The notes under the pieces were generated by a model that was given only the letters and a program-made list of their open reading frames with translations, did no database searches and had not been told where the DNA came from. Of a DNA stretch of 64,000 bases, positions 44,342 through 55,440 are shown piece after piece. Each line of letters opens with the position of its first letter. Within the stretch, counting starts at the first letter, position 1. A program made the translations under genes and the position numbers. Source of the DNA: Morinoia aosen (lineage: Eukaryota; Arthropoda; Malacostraca; Amphipoda; Talitridae); assembly GCA_030386875.1 (NCBI GenBank), contig CM059575.1, forward strand, positions 48,638,859 to 48,702,858, read 5' to 3'.

Positions 44342-44700
44342 CCCCTCAGGGGGATACAAGTATTGTATCTATGGGAATTAGCTCTCCCAGGGGGACTATG
44401 TGAGGGCCTGAGCTAAAGGTTAGGTAGGCTTCCTTTTTGTTGAAATAGAATAGGTTTTTGTTTTGTTACGGACCATCTTTTTTCGGTTCACTGCTGTCCT
44501 GTTTTTCAGCACCTACTACTTTCTTCTTCAACTTTCTCTTGTTTCATGAACTTCTTTCTTAGCTTCCTGTTTCTGTGCACCTTGTGCATAGATTCCGCGT
44601 TCCCTCAACTCCAAACTAAAGGGTGCCTTCCTCCTTCCTCTCTTAGAACATCTTTGTCGTGCAATTGAGGGAGGCTAAAACTTTCTTATATAATAATAAT
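44342..44700 (+). mobile_element. SINE copy 18 (complete)
   Basis: A full copy with head CCCCTCAGGGGGATACAAG and tail CTTATATAATAATAATAA, next to the 5' end of the LINE. I found no clear duplication. Confidence 0.8.
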
Positions 44701-45290
44701 AACCCTCTACTCTGCAACTTTTTTGGAAAGGTTGTTTATAACTAACTTATGGAAACCTCTGCAAAACTATGATATATATTGTTTCATGCAGTATTACAGA
44801 GTTAAAAGAATTGGTACTCAAATTGTGATTTTGACTAACTGGTCATTCTAAAGTATATCTTTATAATCCATTAAGCTAAATTTATTCATTTGTGAATTTT
44901 AGGTGTTCATGTTATTTTTATTTTATAGTTCTTTACTTACTGGCACGGAGAGTGTCCTGATGTTTGAATATAGCGCTAATGCATTGGGAGTCCTGCAGCT
45001 TATTATTAATTAGTCACTCGTCGTATGTGATTACTCAAGTCCTTTCCTAGATTTAAGTAATTAGTTTTATGTTGTTTCTTTTGTGTAGATTTTGGAATTT
45101 ATAACTGCAAAATGTCGAAGCGCGCATAGAGCGGTGGTATACCAAATGTTTTGAGAGGAAAATAGTTTATTTCATTCATTATCGACAAAAATTTATGTGA
45201 TATAAATTTTGTGTATTTTTAGGTGAGGAAAATATTTTTCCATGGACAAATAATTATTGTCTCTTTGATTTTGCTCCCCATTCTTGAAGA
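44701..45290. other. Non-coding interior of P-B
   Basis: Nothing recognised. Confidence 0.4.
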
Positions 45291-45460
45291 ACTAGTTATG
45301 TTAAGTCCCATGGTTAGAGTTTCATAGGGCTTCTTTTTGTTACAATTTAAAGCTTTGTTTTCTTTTCTTAAAAACTCTCTTTTCTTTTTATTCACTGCTG
45401 TTCCGTTTCTCATCACCTATGATTTTCTTCTTCAGCGTTAATTTTGTCTTAATCTTGCTC
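45291..45460 (+). mobile_element. SINE copy 19 (old fragment)
   Basis: Diverged core blocks (GGCTTCTTTTTGTTACAAT, TTCACTGCTGTTCCGTTTC, TTTCTTCTTCAGC) in the family order. Confidence 0.5.
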
Positions 45461-45491
45461 CTCAATTTAATATTTTTATGTACAGGGTATC

Positions 45492-45855
45492 TTTCCTTCA
45501 GGGGGATGCAACTATTGTATCCATGGGAATGAGTGCTCCCAGGGGGATTATGTGAAGGCCCGAGCTGAAGGTTGGGTAGGCTTTCTTTTTGTTGAAATAG
45601 AAAAGGTTTTTGGTTTGTTATGGACCATCTTTTTTCAGTTCAGTGGTGTCCTATTTTTCACCATCTACGACTTTCTTCTTCAACTTCGTCTTGTTTCATG
45701 AACTTCTTTCATAGCTTACTATTTCTATGCATCTTGTGCATAGATTCCGCATTTTCTGAAATCCATACCAAATGGTGCCTTCCTCCTTTCTTTCTTTCTT
45801 TCTTCGATACGCCCTTTCCTGTAGCGGTCACGGAGGCTTAAACTTGCGTATAATC
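45492..45855 (+). mobile_element. SINE copy 20 (complete)
   Basis: A full copy in the plus orientation. Its head is at TTCAGGGGGATGCAACTATT and its tail at GCTTAAACTTGCGTATAAT. A near-match ATCTTTCC / ATCTTTTCC on the two sides may be the duplication. Confidence 0.75.
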
Positions 45856-46339
45856 TTTTCCAGTGAAGCGAAACCTACAGCATGTTTTATTTCAAATAAA
45901 CATATAAGTACAGAATTTTATATTATCCTTACGATCCGGTGCGCAATCGTCAGGCTCATCCGCATGAAAAGATAATAAAACGTCTTATTTGATTGATTGA
46001 AGTAAATTTTCTAATTTTTTTGGAAAGGGCTTTCAATTTACGAAGCTGCTGTTATAATTAAATAGAAAAATTTGCACGTAGCCGGACTGAATTAAATTTT
46101 CCAAAAATACAAATCCGGATACGTGGGGGCATACCGGCAGTCGGTCCTGTTGTTGATCGTACGTCTGGAAGGCAGAGTACGCTGCGTGGTAGTACGCACG
46201 CTGCCGCCTCTGACGTCATCTTGCGTGCGAGTGATGTCATCCGGCTTGTTTGTTATGAAGCTTTCTATTGGCCAGTCGAATTTGCGAATGTGCGCGGCTA
46301 TACCCGTAGAAGTGACTTTACCTCCTTTAGTATACCGTG
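45856..46339. other. Distal end of P-B
   Basis: This matches the reverse complement of 5784-6480 in P-A, including the GTACGTCTGGAAGG block and the TGACGTCATC block. Open frames on both strands here are not conserved as protein. Confidence 0.6.
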
Positions 46340-46347
46340 GTTTATAC

Positions 46348-48199
46348 CATGTGTCGATGTCTAGTCTGCTAGAATGAGTTAAAATGAACACGAAACACTA
46401 GTTATAATCCCGTGGGTAATTTAATGTGCTCCTAAACTAACTGCCAGAGAAGAGCAAGTCCAATCATGAAAAAAGAAGAACTCCTAATTATCTTATCCTA
46501 ACCCTCGTCTGTCATGAGCCTCCCTGTAAGCATCAGCAAAGCACACAGTGAGTCTCTGTGAGTAGAAGAGCAGTAGACTCGTGAAGCGTGTGCCTATACG
46601 ACACACCGCCTCAGCCCTGGCTCCATATTGGAGGATTCCAAAGAGGAGCTCATAATTTATAATACCACCAAGAACTGCCGGGAAGACGGACTTGCACAGC
46701 TAATTTTCTAGAGTCGTTCAACTTTTTCGGATCGAATTTCTACACATATTATTTTTCCCAAGGTAATGAAAAACTATACTACACTGATTTTTATGCAAGC
46801 TAGTTCTAGGAATAAATGAATTGTTAAAGTAGTGTAACATGTTATTTAAGAATGGTTGCGAATTGTACATTCAACTTTGTGTACTTGTTTTCAAATGTTT
46901 TATATCAATTTCATTATCGGGTGCTGTGACTTACTTTACATAGGTGACGATGAATATTTTAGTGTGCTTGTTTTCACTGTGGATTTTTTAATTAAATTAA
47001 AATTATTATAGGTTTTATCTGATGCATTGTAAATTCAATCTGCTTTTCTTTCCATGTACTCTGCTACTTGTGCGGTCATTCACATGATCGACATAATTGT
47101 TTAATTAAGTATCATATTTGTCGCATCAAATTGGCCGTGTTATACTCGTCAATGAAGAAAATTACAAAGCTCATCTGAGCAGTTGTGCCATAGACCAGTA
47201 GTATATTCCAAAGCCTGCCATGATGCTGCTCGAAGGAAATGTTTAGAGCTGACCTTCCTGTCAACTAAATAATTATCTTCAGGACTGACTGAAGCCAAGT
47301 CGGGGGTGACCTGTCTAATTTAAATAAGTGATTTCATTGCTGCTCTCGTTAATGGGGAGTTAGCATTATCGTACTCGTTAAAAGTAAGAGTAATTGTTCT
47401 TAATTTAATAAGGTGTTGGTATATCGTTCATATATTCTAGAAAAACACATTGAAAAAGTATAAATGCAGATAATTCAAGCATATAATGCTTTATTTGTTT
47501 TTCTACGATTTCTACTCCGACGATGTTACAATGGATCCTATGTCGCAACCTATTTAATGTTTACCGCCGTAAAAGTAGTACAGAATGCTTATGATTAATT
47601 TAGGATTATAACCGGGCGTATCCAGACACTGGAACACCAGAACTGCAAGCTCGGTAGACTTTAATTATTTGGAAAGTCGACAGGGGATAGGAGTTTTTGA
47701 CATCAATACTGAACTGTAACATAAAAAAGTAAATATTACACAACGTGTGTTGAAAAAATGAACAGATATCATTACGTGCAGAGTTTGTTAAATTGTCTAA
47801 TTATTATCTTGTTTAAGTTTCGTCACATTTCTATTCCAAGGCAGGTCTTCTTACTCAGAAAAATTGGCAATTCAGCATGTCCCTAACCTTAATTACGTGA
47901 GTTAATTTATGGTCATATTCTACTACAAATATTATTAATGAAAGTTTATCCCACACTGGTCTGCATTTCCATTCACAAATTTAACAAAACACCCAAGACC
48001 AAGAACTTAAAAGTCTCTGCGGAGATTAAGCTCCACAACGAACAGATCTGTGCGAAACGCTCTAACCTAACACAACTTTCAAACTCTACTATAGCACTAT
48101 TCTTAAAAAATATGTTCCGTGCGATGGTTCCCTGCCTTGAATGCTGTGCTGGATAACTTTCAGCAATGTTTTCAACTAAGAATAACGAATTTATACAAT
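46348..48199. other. Non-coding stretch, nothing recognised
   Basis: AT-rich sequence with only short open frames and no family resemblance. Confidence 0.4.
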
Positions 48200-49960
48200 T
48201 CATTTTCAGAGAAAATACACCAGTTGAATCATTACAAAGAGCTATTACAACGGTCAGACTGAGTTAAATTCACTTTTGGGCCTGACTAAGTTCAGAGACT
48301 TTAAGGCCATATCTTATGGACGCTTTATTTTGCATTTAGAATAACCCTTATTCCTAAAGAATTAAAATAAACGCGAAATAGATACATAGAATAGTTCTTA
48401 AACACGAAAGGATAAGAAAAATGTTCAACATAACACATAATGTTGGGAATTGTGTCAAGCAAGAACAGCAGAATGCAGGTACAGCTTTGAGAATAGTATT
48501 ATTTTAGAGGTATAGACCTATCACTCTGAACTATCGAATGGAGGTGAGACGGTTATTCGTTGGTATAATATGATATACAAGACTCTTTTTGAACGTATCG
48601 TAACAGTTAAAACTGTATTGAGACAGGATTTAGTAAGAGTTATGGAGAATGAATTAAATTTCAATTTCAAGTCAAATGATCGTTGTGTAAAATTTTGGAA
48701 AATTCTTACAGTTTAAGATCTTTATAGCCGAATTATTATGCCGATATAACGAATTATTATTTTTCTAAATTCTCTCTAGGTAATCTCTATGAGTTTATGT
48801 TATATAAAATCAAGACTTCATTCAAACTTTTGTTCCTAAAACCACACTAAGTACACTGAAAGAGGTCAGAGAATTTTTTATTTTTTGGATAGTTAAATGA
48901 ATCATTTGTACGGAAACTGTATTCCAAGTTTCTTGATGGTATTGGGACTTTATTTTTGTTTTAGAAAAATACGTTATTTTTCTTTTTAAGAGGTCAATAT
49001 TTTATACAGTAACTTTTAAGTTTCTTCAGTTGATGTAATTTTTACTCTATTGACTTTCACCTATACTACCACTATCCTAGATATGTTCCTTGAACGTTAA
49101 ATTTTCATCAATGAAAGTTTCTCAAAATTTTGTTGAATTTGTTTCCCTAATTTAGCAATTATTGATTTGATGAGTAGACAAGATGCATTCCGCCTATCAG
49201 AGGACAGGATATATTCAGTTCTATCGACGTTGATGCATGTTCTATTTGCTTCAAGCCACATCGCAGCTCTTTCTAGTTCGTCATTTATTATGTTTGTTGT
49301 TGTATCAACGTTTTCTATGCAAATGGTTTAGGAGTATGCGCTGTTATCAGCAAAAAACATGAATGTAGTAGGTGAGTAAATTTACCAGTATCTTTGGTGA
49401 ATATTAATAATAAAAACAGATCCGTAAACAGATAATTGAGTAAAGCCCCGAGTAATTTCATAAAGTTCTGACTTGGAGTTACCAATCATAGATGTTTTTG
49501 CTTCGACAAGTTTTATTTACGCTATCGGTGAACAACTTTTTAACATCGTAGCATCAGAGCTTCGAGAGTAAGATATCATGAACACAATTTTACGAAAGTT
49601 GAAAAATACAAAGAAAAAGATATTCCCTGCTTTGAAATTGCAGTAAAGGTAATGTCATGGCTCCAGGAAGACCTGCGTTGACAGACACACTTATTCTTTG
49701 GAACGGAAGGACATATTGTTTTCTGCTAAGCAAAGATTTGTGTTCAAAAAATCAGGCTACATTTTTTTGTGAACAATTTGTAACTCGAACATTTTGCTAA
49801 AAATTTGCAGGACATCCACTAGTCAGTAATTTTGAACATTGGTTTTGTTTTCATTTATGGTCAAAAGAGTTATTCGGGTAATTTTCAGAGTTTGAGGAAA
49901 AACCTATTCGATAGAAGTTTCTGAGTTTCTATTCTGAGAGGGTCGGACATGATGAATCAG
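48200..49960 (-). pseudogene. Old LINE fragment (CR1/L2-like, same lineage)
   Basis: The left part (48270-48350) is a diverged version of the 3' untranslated region of the main LINE family (GACTAAGTTCAGAGACTTTA). At 49150-49400 the minus strand encodes MFFADNSAYS, a damaged FADD box, then ERAAMWLEANRTCINVDRTE and YILSSDRR, parallel to the SSWLKANKISLNIDKTNYIT segment of copy 2. Many stops and indels. Confidence 0.6.
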
Positions 49961-50744
49961 GAATGAACTTAAAAACTGTTACTTAAAACGATTCTAATTC
50001 ATTTGATTCATTTTTAAAAATCTTTATACAGCTAAGAACATAGGAGACTGGTTGGTGTTAGATAGAACGAATTATTATGTTCCTAAATTATCTCTATGTA
50101 ATCTCCATGAGTTTATTAAATGCCTTTTTCCTCGTGATGAGCTGCATCATAATCAACAAAATATTCAACTAATTTTGTTACATTTTTTGGCTTATAAACA
50201 GGATTACTAAACGTATTTTGGAAACATTATTTTTTTAATTTACAAAATTTGAGCGCTGGGACATCAGTCCTTGACTACTTTATTAAATTTGTGACAGTTT
50301 TGGAATCGGTTACCAAAATATTTTTAATTTTTCTATCGTTAAACAATGTGCATTATACTCGGTATTTCTCATTGCAGATTATGCTCTCTTAAATAATCGT
50401 AGGCATGTGTTCATTTTTAAGGTACAATTGTACAAGGGATTAGTGGACGGCATTGATTTTATATAACATTCAAAGTGTTAGGAATAGTTAACATTACGGT
50501 TTCAAAGTCTCCTGCATCAATTTCTTGTTTATTGGTGATATTGAACCAACCCGGGGCGTATGGCTATTCATGGTAAAATTGTGGTCGAAAAACTCCATTT
50601 GTTTGAAGCAGCTTCAGAGTGTCGCGAGTTATTGACCTGGATCGCTTTGCATCGAGGTTGGAGTTAATGTGAAACGTCGATGATAGCCCTTCTCCTGCTG
50701 TTTCTGAATCAACTCTTGAAGGGAACACTTTGAAATGGTCAACA
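49961..50744. other. Unassigned stretch
   Basis: The minus strand near 50700-50555 has a run of about 50 open codons (RVDSETAGEGLSSTFHINSN onward) that could be more of a LINE, but I cannot assign it. Confidence 0.3.
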
Positions 50745-51120
50745 ATTTAAACAATTTAAACAATTTAAACAATTTAAACAATTTATTTACCGCAGGTGAT
50801 ACATAGGTAGAATGTTTCTTAAGTCTAGTACAATGGTCAAATTTGAGTATAGCTACCTGTGGGCCCGAACAAGTTCAGCGACTTCTAGGCCATCCTATCA
50901 TCACGTTATTCTAAGGTGTACAATTATGTTTAACCTAGTTCACTTAACCTAGTTTCGCATTAGACTGATCATTGAGATAATTAACTCGATATTTATGCTA
51001 TATTTTACAATATAGGCCAAATCGGCTATATTTAACAGTATGTTCGATAAAACGATTCAAGAGCAGGCTGAAGATCGGTTATGTTTCCCAAAGCAAGTTA
51101 CATTATTACATTATCACTAG

Positions 51121-51354
51121 TCTACCCCCCTTTATTTGAAATAAAAAACAGCGTGAAATGAGAGAAATGCCGTAAGAAATTAAAAAATACAATCTCTCGA
51201 GAGTTGATGAGGCCGCGTGAACACGGCCCGTCAAAATATATAGTGCTGGAGCTTGTATCACAGATACGCTCATCACACACTGCAGGCTGGCTTCGGACAG
51301 ACAGAGACGGACGGACGGACGGACGGACGCGGCTCTTATTATAGTATAGATTAG
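51121..51354. mobile_element. Small insertion with GGAC repeats and hammerhead-like motif
   Basis: Relative to copy 2, about 235 bp are inserted here, with TAGT on both sides as a possible duplication. It ends in four to five GGAC units, then CGCGGCTCTTATTATAGTATAG. The ending resembles, in reverse complement, sequence at 17735-17795. A segment at 51204-51234 has a hammerhead-ribozyme-like arrangement. The class of element is not known to me. Confidence 0.45.
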
Positions 51355-51399
51355 TTACATGAAGGAGGCAAGATTTTACATGGTGATCTTACACGACTA

Positions 51400-52640
51400 C
51401 ACCTTTTTCACTTCAAATTAATCTAAGTCAAGTTCAAATTAATCCAAGTCAAGTTCAAATTAATCCAAGCCAAGTTCAAATTAATCTAAGTCAAGTTCAA
51501 ATTAATCCGAGTCAATTTCAAATTAATCCAACCCTCAGTTGAGTTAGCAAATTACATAATAACTTGTTAATTTGAGTTTTTTTTTCTTAAACATGTATCT
51601 ATTGGATGTGTTGAGCAAAACTGGTTTCGAGGATTTATTTACACTCATAGATATTTATATACGTGAAATTCCACTTTACCACATATATGAAATAAAATAC
51701 ATTCAAGTGCAAAATATTATCATTGGACGATACGTAGATTTAGACCTTTTAAAGAAGTGCGATTCACTGAGTACTAATGTACGATTCCGTTTAATTACAA
51801 TTTATACTTGTACATTACTACCCAGATACATTCCTGCATTAGCAAGAAAAATGTTGTCATGAATTCTAATTCTATGTTAGTCAATGTGAAGAAATGTTGG
51901 ATCCACTTACAATACACAATAATAGTAATAATACAAAAAACATTGTGTTTCTATTGCACTACTGATTTTATTTGTTTGTGTATACAATTCAATATATAAT
52001 ACTTTCAAGACTTCAATAACTTTATAAAAATAATTTAATGAATATTTAAGTCTTGAAAGTATATAAATTGAATTGTAAACACACAAATAAAATTAGTAGT
52101 GAGTTAGAAACATTGTTTCTTTTATTATTATCATTATTATTATTATTGTGTATTGTTAGTGGATCCTACATTTCTTCACATTGACTAACACGGAATTAGA
52201 ATGGATGGTAATATTTATATTGCTAATACAAGAATGTATCTGAGTAGTAATGTACAAGTATAAATTATAATCAAACGGAATCGTACATTAGTACTCAGTG
52301 AATCGCATTTGTATATTTCTTTAAAAGGCTTAAATCTACGTATCGTCCAATGATAATATTTTGCACTTGAATGTATTTTATTTCATATATGTGGTAAAGT
52401 GGAATTTCACGTATATAAATATCTATGAGTGTAAATAAATCCTCGAAACCAGTTTTGCTCATCACATCCAATAGATACATGTTTAACACAATAAAACTCG
52501 AATTTACAAGTTATTATAGTTATTATGTAATTTTTTAACTCCACTGAGGGTTGGATTAATTTGAACTTGACTCGGAGTAATTTGAACTTGACTCGGATTA
52601 AATTGAACTTGACTTAGATTAATTTGAAGTGAAAAAGGTG
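51400..52640. mobile_element. TA-flanked palindromic element (1.24 kb) with 21-bp repeats
   Basis: The ends CACCTTTTTCACTTCAAATT and its reverse complement are perfect. Arms of about 600 bp are near-identical inverted copies centred near 52020. The flanks are TA (51398-51399 and 52641-52642), and the empty site is visible in LINE copy 2 (CACGACTAGTATTC). Inside each end lies a tandem array of a 21-bp unit containing AAGTTCAAATTAATCC (six units left, four right). TA duplication suggests a Tc1/mariner-type non-autonomous element. The open frames at 51572-51862 and 52295-52489 are one arm sequence read from both sides. Confidence 0.85.
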
Positions 52641-52643
52641 TAG

Positions 52644-53073
52644 TATTCTGATAGGAAGTGAGACTCAAGATGTCTTTTGAATACTTTGTACGAATTACAT
52701 TTACGGATCTCCGCAGGTATTGAGTTCCAAGTTTTGGTTCCAACGAAGAGTATACTGTGTTGCGACCGGGCCTTTGAAAAGTAAGGAAGCATGAATTTAC
52801 TTATATTTCGGGTTAAATGGTCGTGATGACCAGTTTGCGCAGTCAATAATTGTCTGGCCTATTGTCGCCATCATTTCTTAATGTTTTGTAAATGAAATTA
52901 CAGATGGAGATTTTGAAGAGATCCGAAAGTTTAAGTATTTGTAAATTTTTGAAAGAATCATTTGTGTGAGCATTATATTCTAGGTTTTTTACCGCTCTGA
53001 CAGCTCTTTTCTGCCGAGTAAAAATTTTGTTGGTTTAATTTTTATCAGTTCCGTGCCATGCTTCTATTTGCCA
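52644..53073 (-). pseudogene. LINE copy 3 reverse transcriptase C-terminus
   Basis: It encodes TAQTGHHDHLTRNISKFMLP, then SILFVGTKTWNSIPAEIR and RHLESHFLSEY, equal to the end of copy 2. Upstream codons carry frameshifts (near 52850 and 52990), and the copy is cut at 53073. Confidence 0.85.
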
Positions 53074-53339
53074 AGCTTTAAGGGATATTCCTGTCTAAAA
53101 AACTAGCTTATGAAGTACGAGAGCATAGAGTATAAAAAAAAATCTAGTGCGAGTACGCTAATTTACTATTGTCAATTGAAAGTAGAAGGGTTTATAAACG
53201 GTCTGTGTTAACTTATGCCCTCAAGATCACTCATTTAAACTGGGCCAAAGCACACGCATATAGGCCGTGGGGGAATGAATTGGTTGCATGAATCATGATT
53301 TTGCCTCTACAGTATAAATTATCGCCGTCGTGTTCATTG

Positions 53340-53815
53340 AAGACCTCACGAAGCCTTAAACGAAGCCTGTGTGATAGGGCGATATAAGAAGGAGGAGACT
53401 CTGTCATGTTCTGGTGCCGTTCAATTTGACGTAAATGGATCGTTCAGTTGATGTATGTGTCATGCTGAACCAGCATGGCTGCATTTAGCCGCTAGATAAC
53501 TAAACTTTGCCATATGTAGAATATCTGAATGAAAAAAAGCATGTTGCTCTGTCTTTACTGGGTATTTCGAAAACGAACTGTCTTTAATCAGCGTGCACTT
53601 AAATGAGCCTGCTAAATCCCCAGACATGAATCTTACAGATGAAGATGTGAGAGCACCTTGAACAGTAAAATCTACGTCCTGATGTTTGTTCACGTACTGT
53701 GGCCTCACTTCATGATTTATTGATGTAAGAAGTGTTTAAAATTGAGCAGATGTCTGAAAAGTCACTTATAGACTCAAGGCAGCGCGAAATTCCGACAATT
53801 GAATTGTGTTACAAA
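53340..53815 (+). pseudogene. Tc1-like transposase relic 2
   Basis: A run near 53385-53420 reads GGDSVMFWCRSI, the equivalent of GGSVMVWGGIS in Tc1 transposases. 53605-53640 reads EPAKSPDMNLTDEDV, the equivalent of WPARSPDLNPIE. 53670-53800 keeps LRPDVCSRTVASLHDLLM and EQMSEKSLIDSRQR like the C-terminal helix region. Stops and frameshifts throughout. Confidence 0.5.
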
Positions 53816-53929
53816 TTTCTGGTTCAAAAAATTAAATGTAACGTAAGACCTGTTTCGAGGTAAAAAAAATTCCTGATTCTTAATCTGACCTTTATTCCTC
53901 CAGATCAAGCAAAATTTCCGTCTACCATC

Positions 53930-55145
53930 AGCCATATGTTGTAGTTATTGGTTATAAATTAAGAACACACACTTGCCTTATCTCTTTTTATATTTCAACA
54001 ACAGTCTGCTAACATTCTAGGGTTCTATTTTCTTTCGAATCCTTGCTTAATCATTGAAATATTTCGATAGTATCTCTCGCCATGTTCATCAATTACATGC
54101 AAGATTCTCCGCAATACAAAATCCAAATGAGAATGAATCATATTAATTTTTAGAGACAAGTTGCATCCAACATATTGATAATAACTCAGCACATCATTCA
54201 CAACTTTTACATAGTCATCTGAACGATGTTTTAACAAGAAGTTATTACAAACTATCTTGAATAACTCAAAGACAAGCTTCTCTTTTCTCTTGAGATGTGT
54301 GCTGAAAGTTTCGTCAAAAACTATTTTTCGAATTTGGGGATCCTTGAAAATATCGTCTTTAATTTTAGCTTGACTTAGCGAATGGAATTTCTCAGCATGA
54401 TATACAAATTCATTGGAATCCTAGGCTAGGATATTTACAAATTACCTAAATAAACCATGTTTAATATGTAAAGAGGTAAATGAATTCAAGCACTTTTCAA
54501 AAGTAGTTTGTGCATGAAGTTACATTTCCCTTACTCAATTTCATCTCGGATCGGTCACTCCTTGCGTACATAATCTTCATTTCTTTCCCTGGAGTTCAAT
54601 AAGCACAGGAAGCAAAGCAGCACAATTTAAGGCCATGCAGTGAGCATAGCCGCAACATTGAAATTTCTATAAATATGCCAGTTATAGTCATCATACTGTG
54701 TGCTTGTTAGAATTGTGCGCAGATTTTCAAATGAGACTTTCATCATTGCGCAACAATTTTAGGGAACAGATGACAAAGTGTTATCATTTTGTGGCAGAAC
54801 ATGTTTGATGATGTCCGTGGATGCATCTATGAAACGTCGCCAGCTGGTGTGATCACGTGGTATTTCCAGTTACTCAAAAAGTTCAATAATGTGACTACAA
54901 AAGAGCAAGTCATTCTTCGTGATGAAAAATGTAGCAGCTTCTCTACGTTTTCTGTAGTGTCATTTCCGACCCTTCCTCAAGAAGATTACGTTTTTGAAAC
55001 CTTGATGCCAGAAGCTCACTGTTGTCTTTGGTTGCATAGAAATCCCTGCAAAAGTCATTTAGGTCTCTTAAGAAGATGGTATTGGTTTACTCTCTTATGG
55101 GGATCCACATAATCTCTACCGGAATGATCATCTGTAATGCTGGAA
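53930..55145 (-). pseudogene. Decayed member of an arthropod repeat-associated protein family
   Basis: The best open part (54422-54025) reads FHSLSQAKIKDDIFKDPQIR, VFELFKIVCNNFLLKHRSDD, YVKVVNDVLSYYQYVGCNLS, LKINMIHSHLDFVL, and ends EHGERYYRNISMIKQGFERK. It goes on after a TAG as NPRMLADCC, a TGA, then NIKRD. Upstream on the same strand (about 55090-54750) the translation has FLRDLNDFCRDFYATKDNSE then LLASRFQKRNLLEEGSEMTL, and an ending WRRFIDAST-like stretch with several stops. I recognise the order of these blocks from multi-copy, uncharacterised proteins in many insect genomes, but know no domain name or function. Tryptophan codons expected at the two stops appear mutated. Confidence 0.6.
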
Positions 55146-55440
55146 CTTCGTATTTCTTGATCTGGAGTTTTGGGCTCAGATAAATATTTGGAGTGTTCTA
55201 CCGGACGCATTACTGATTGCAAATTTGGGTAGACAATGTGTTTCTTTTTCTTTGCTGTATTACAGCCAGGATAGGGAAGTAAAACTAGTATTATTGGAAA
55301 GAAAGAAAGAAAGATAATTTTTAATTTCTACTTCACTCTACCAGGTCGTAGCGCTCATTTCCAAGTCGAATTCGTGTCTTCATCTTGGATTAGAGTTCTC
55401 GGTCTTTCAACATTTTCCGCTGAGCGTTCAGAAACTTTTC
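55146..55440. other. Spacer between relics
   Basis: Contains a short GAAA microsatellite (about 55295-55312). Nothing else. Confidence 0.4.

Larger units (their letters stand above)
36894..46339 (+). mobile_element. P-superfamily-like element B (9.4 kb)
   Basis: The left end reads CATGGTAGACGAAAGAGGAG, and the right end in reverse complement reads CACGGTATACTAAAGGAGGT. They are flanked by a perfect 8-bp duplication, GTTTATAC (36886-36893 and 46340-46347). Left and right ends correspond to the proximal and distal ends of P-A, so this is an inverted copy of the same family. It holds two exons on the plus strand resembling the C-terminal part of a P-type transposase (39409-39540 and 40677-40799), a Jockey-type LINE in antisense, and at least seven SINE pieces. 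The two P-like elements differ at many sites and in their nested insertions, so they have been separate for a long time. Confidence 0.75.
50745..53073 (-). mobile_element. LINE copy 3 (5' truncated, with two insertions)
   Basis: The 3' end starts with five AAACAATTT units (50745-50790). The 3' untranslated region follows to about 51120, is interrupted by a 235-bp insertion, resumes at about 51354-51399, is interrupted by a palindromic element (51400-52640), and resumes at 52643 with the end of the reverse transcriptase. Similarity to copy 2 stops at about 53073, a 5' truncation. Confidence 0.85.

Noticed and set aside
46092..46391. Open frames on both strands at the distal end of P-B
   Set aside because: The matching segment of P-A does not preserve either frame. 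The region is a terminal structure with TGACGTCA motifs.
51572..51862. Open frame YLLDVLSKTGFEDLFTLIDI as a gene
   Set aside because: The same frame appears on the opposite strand in the other arm (52295-52489), so the arm identity explains its conservation. There is no independent sign of coding.
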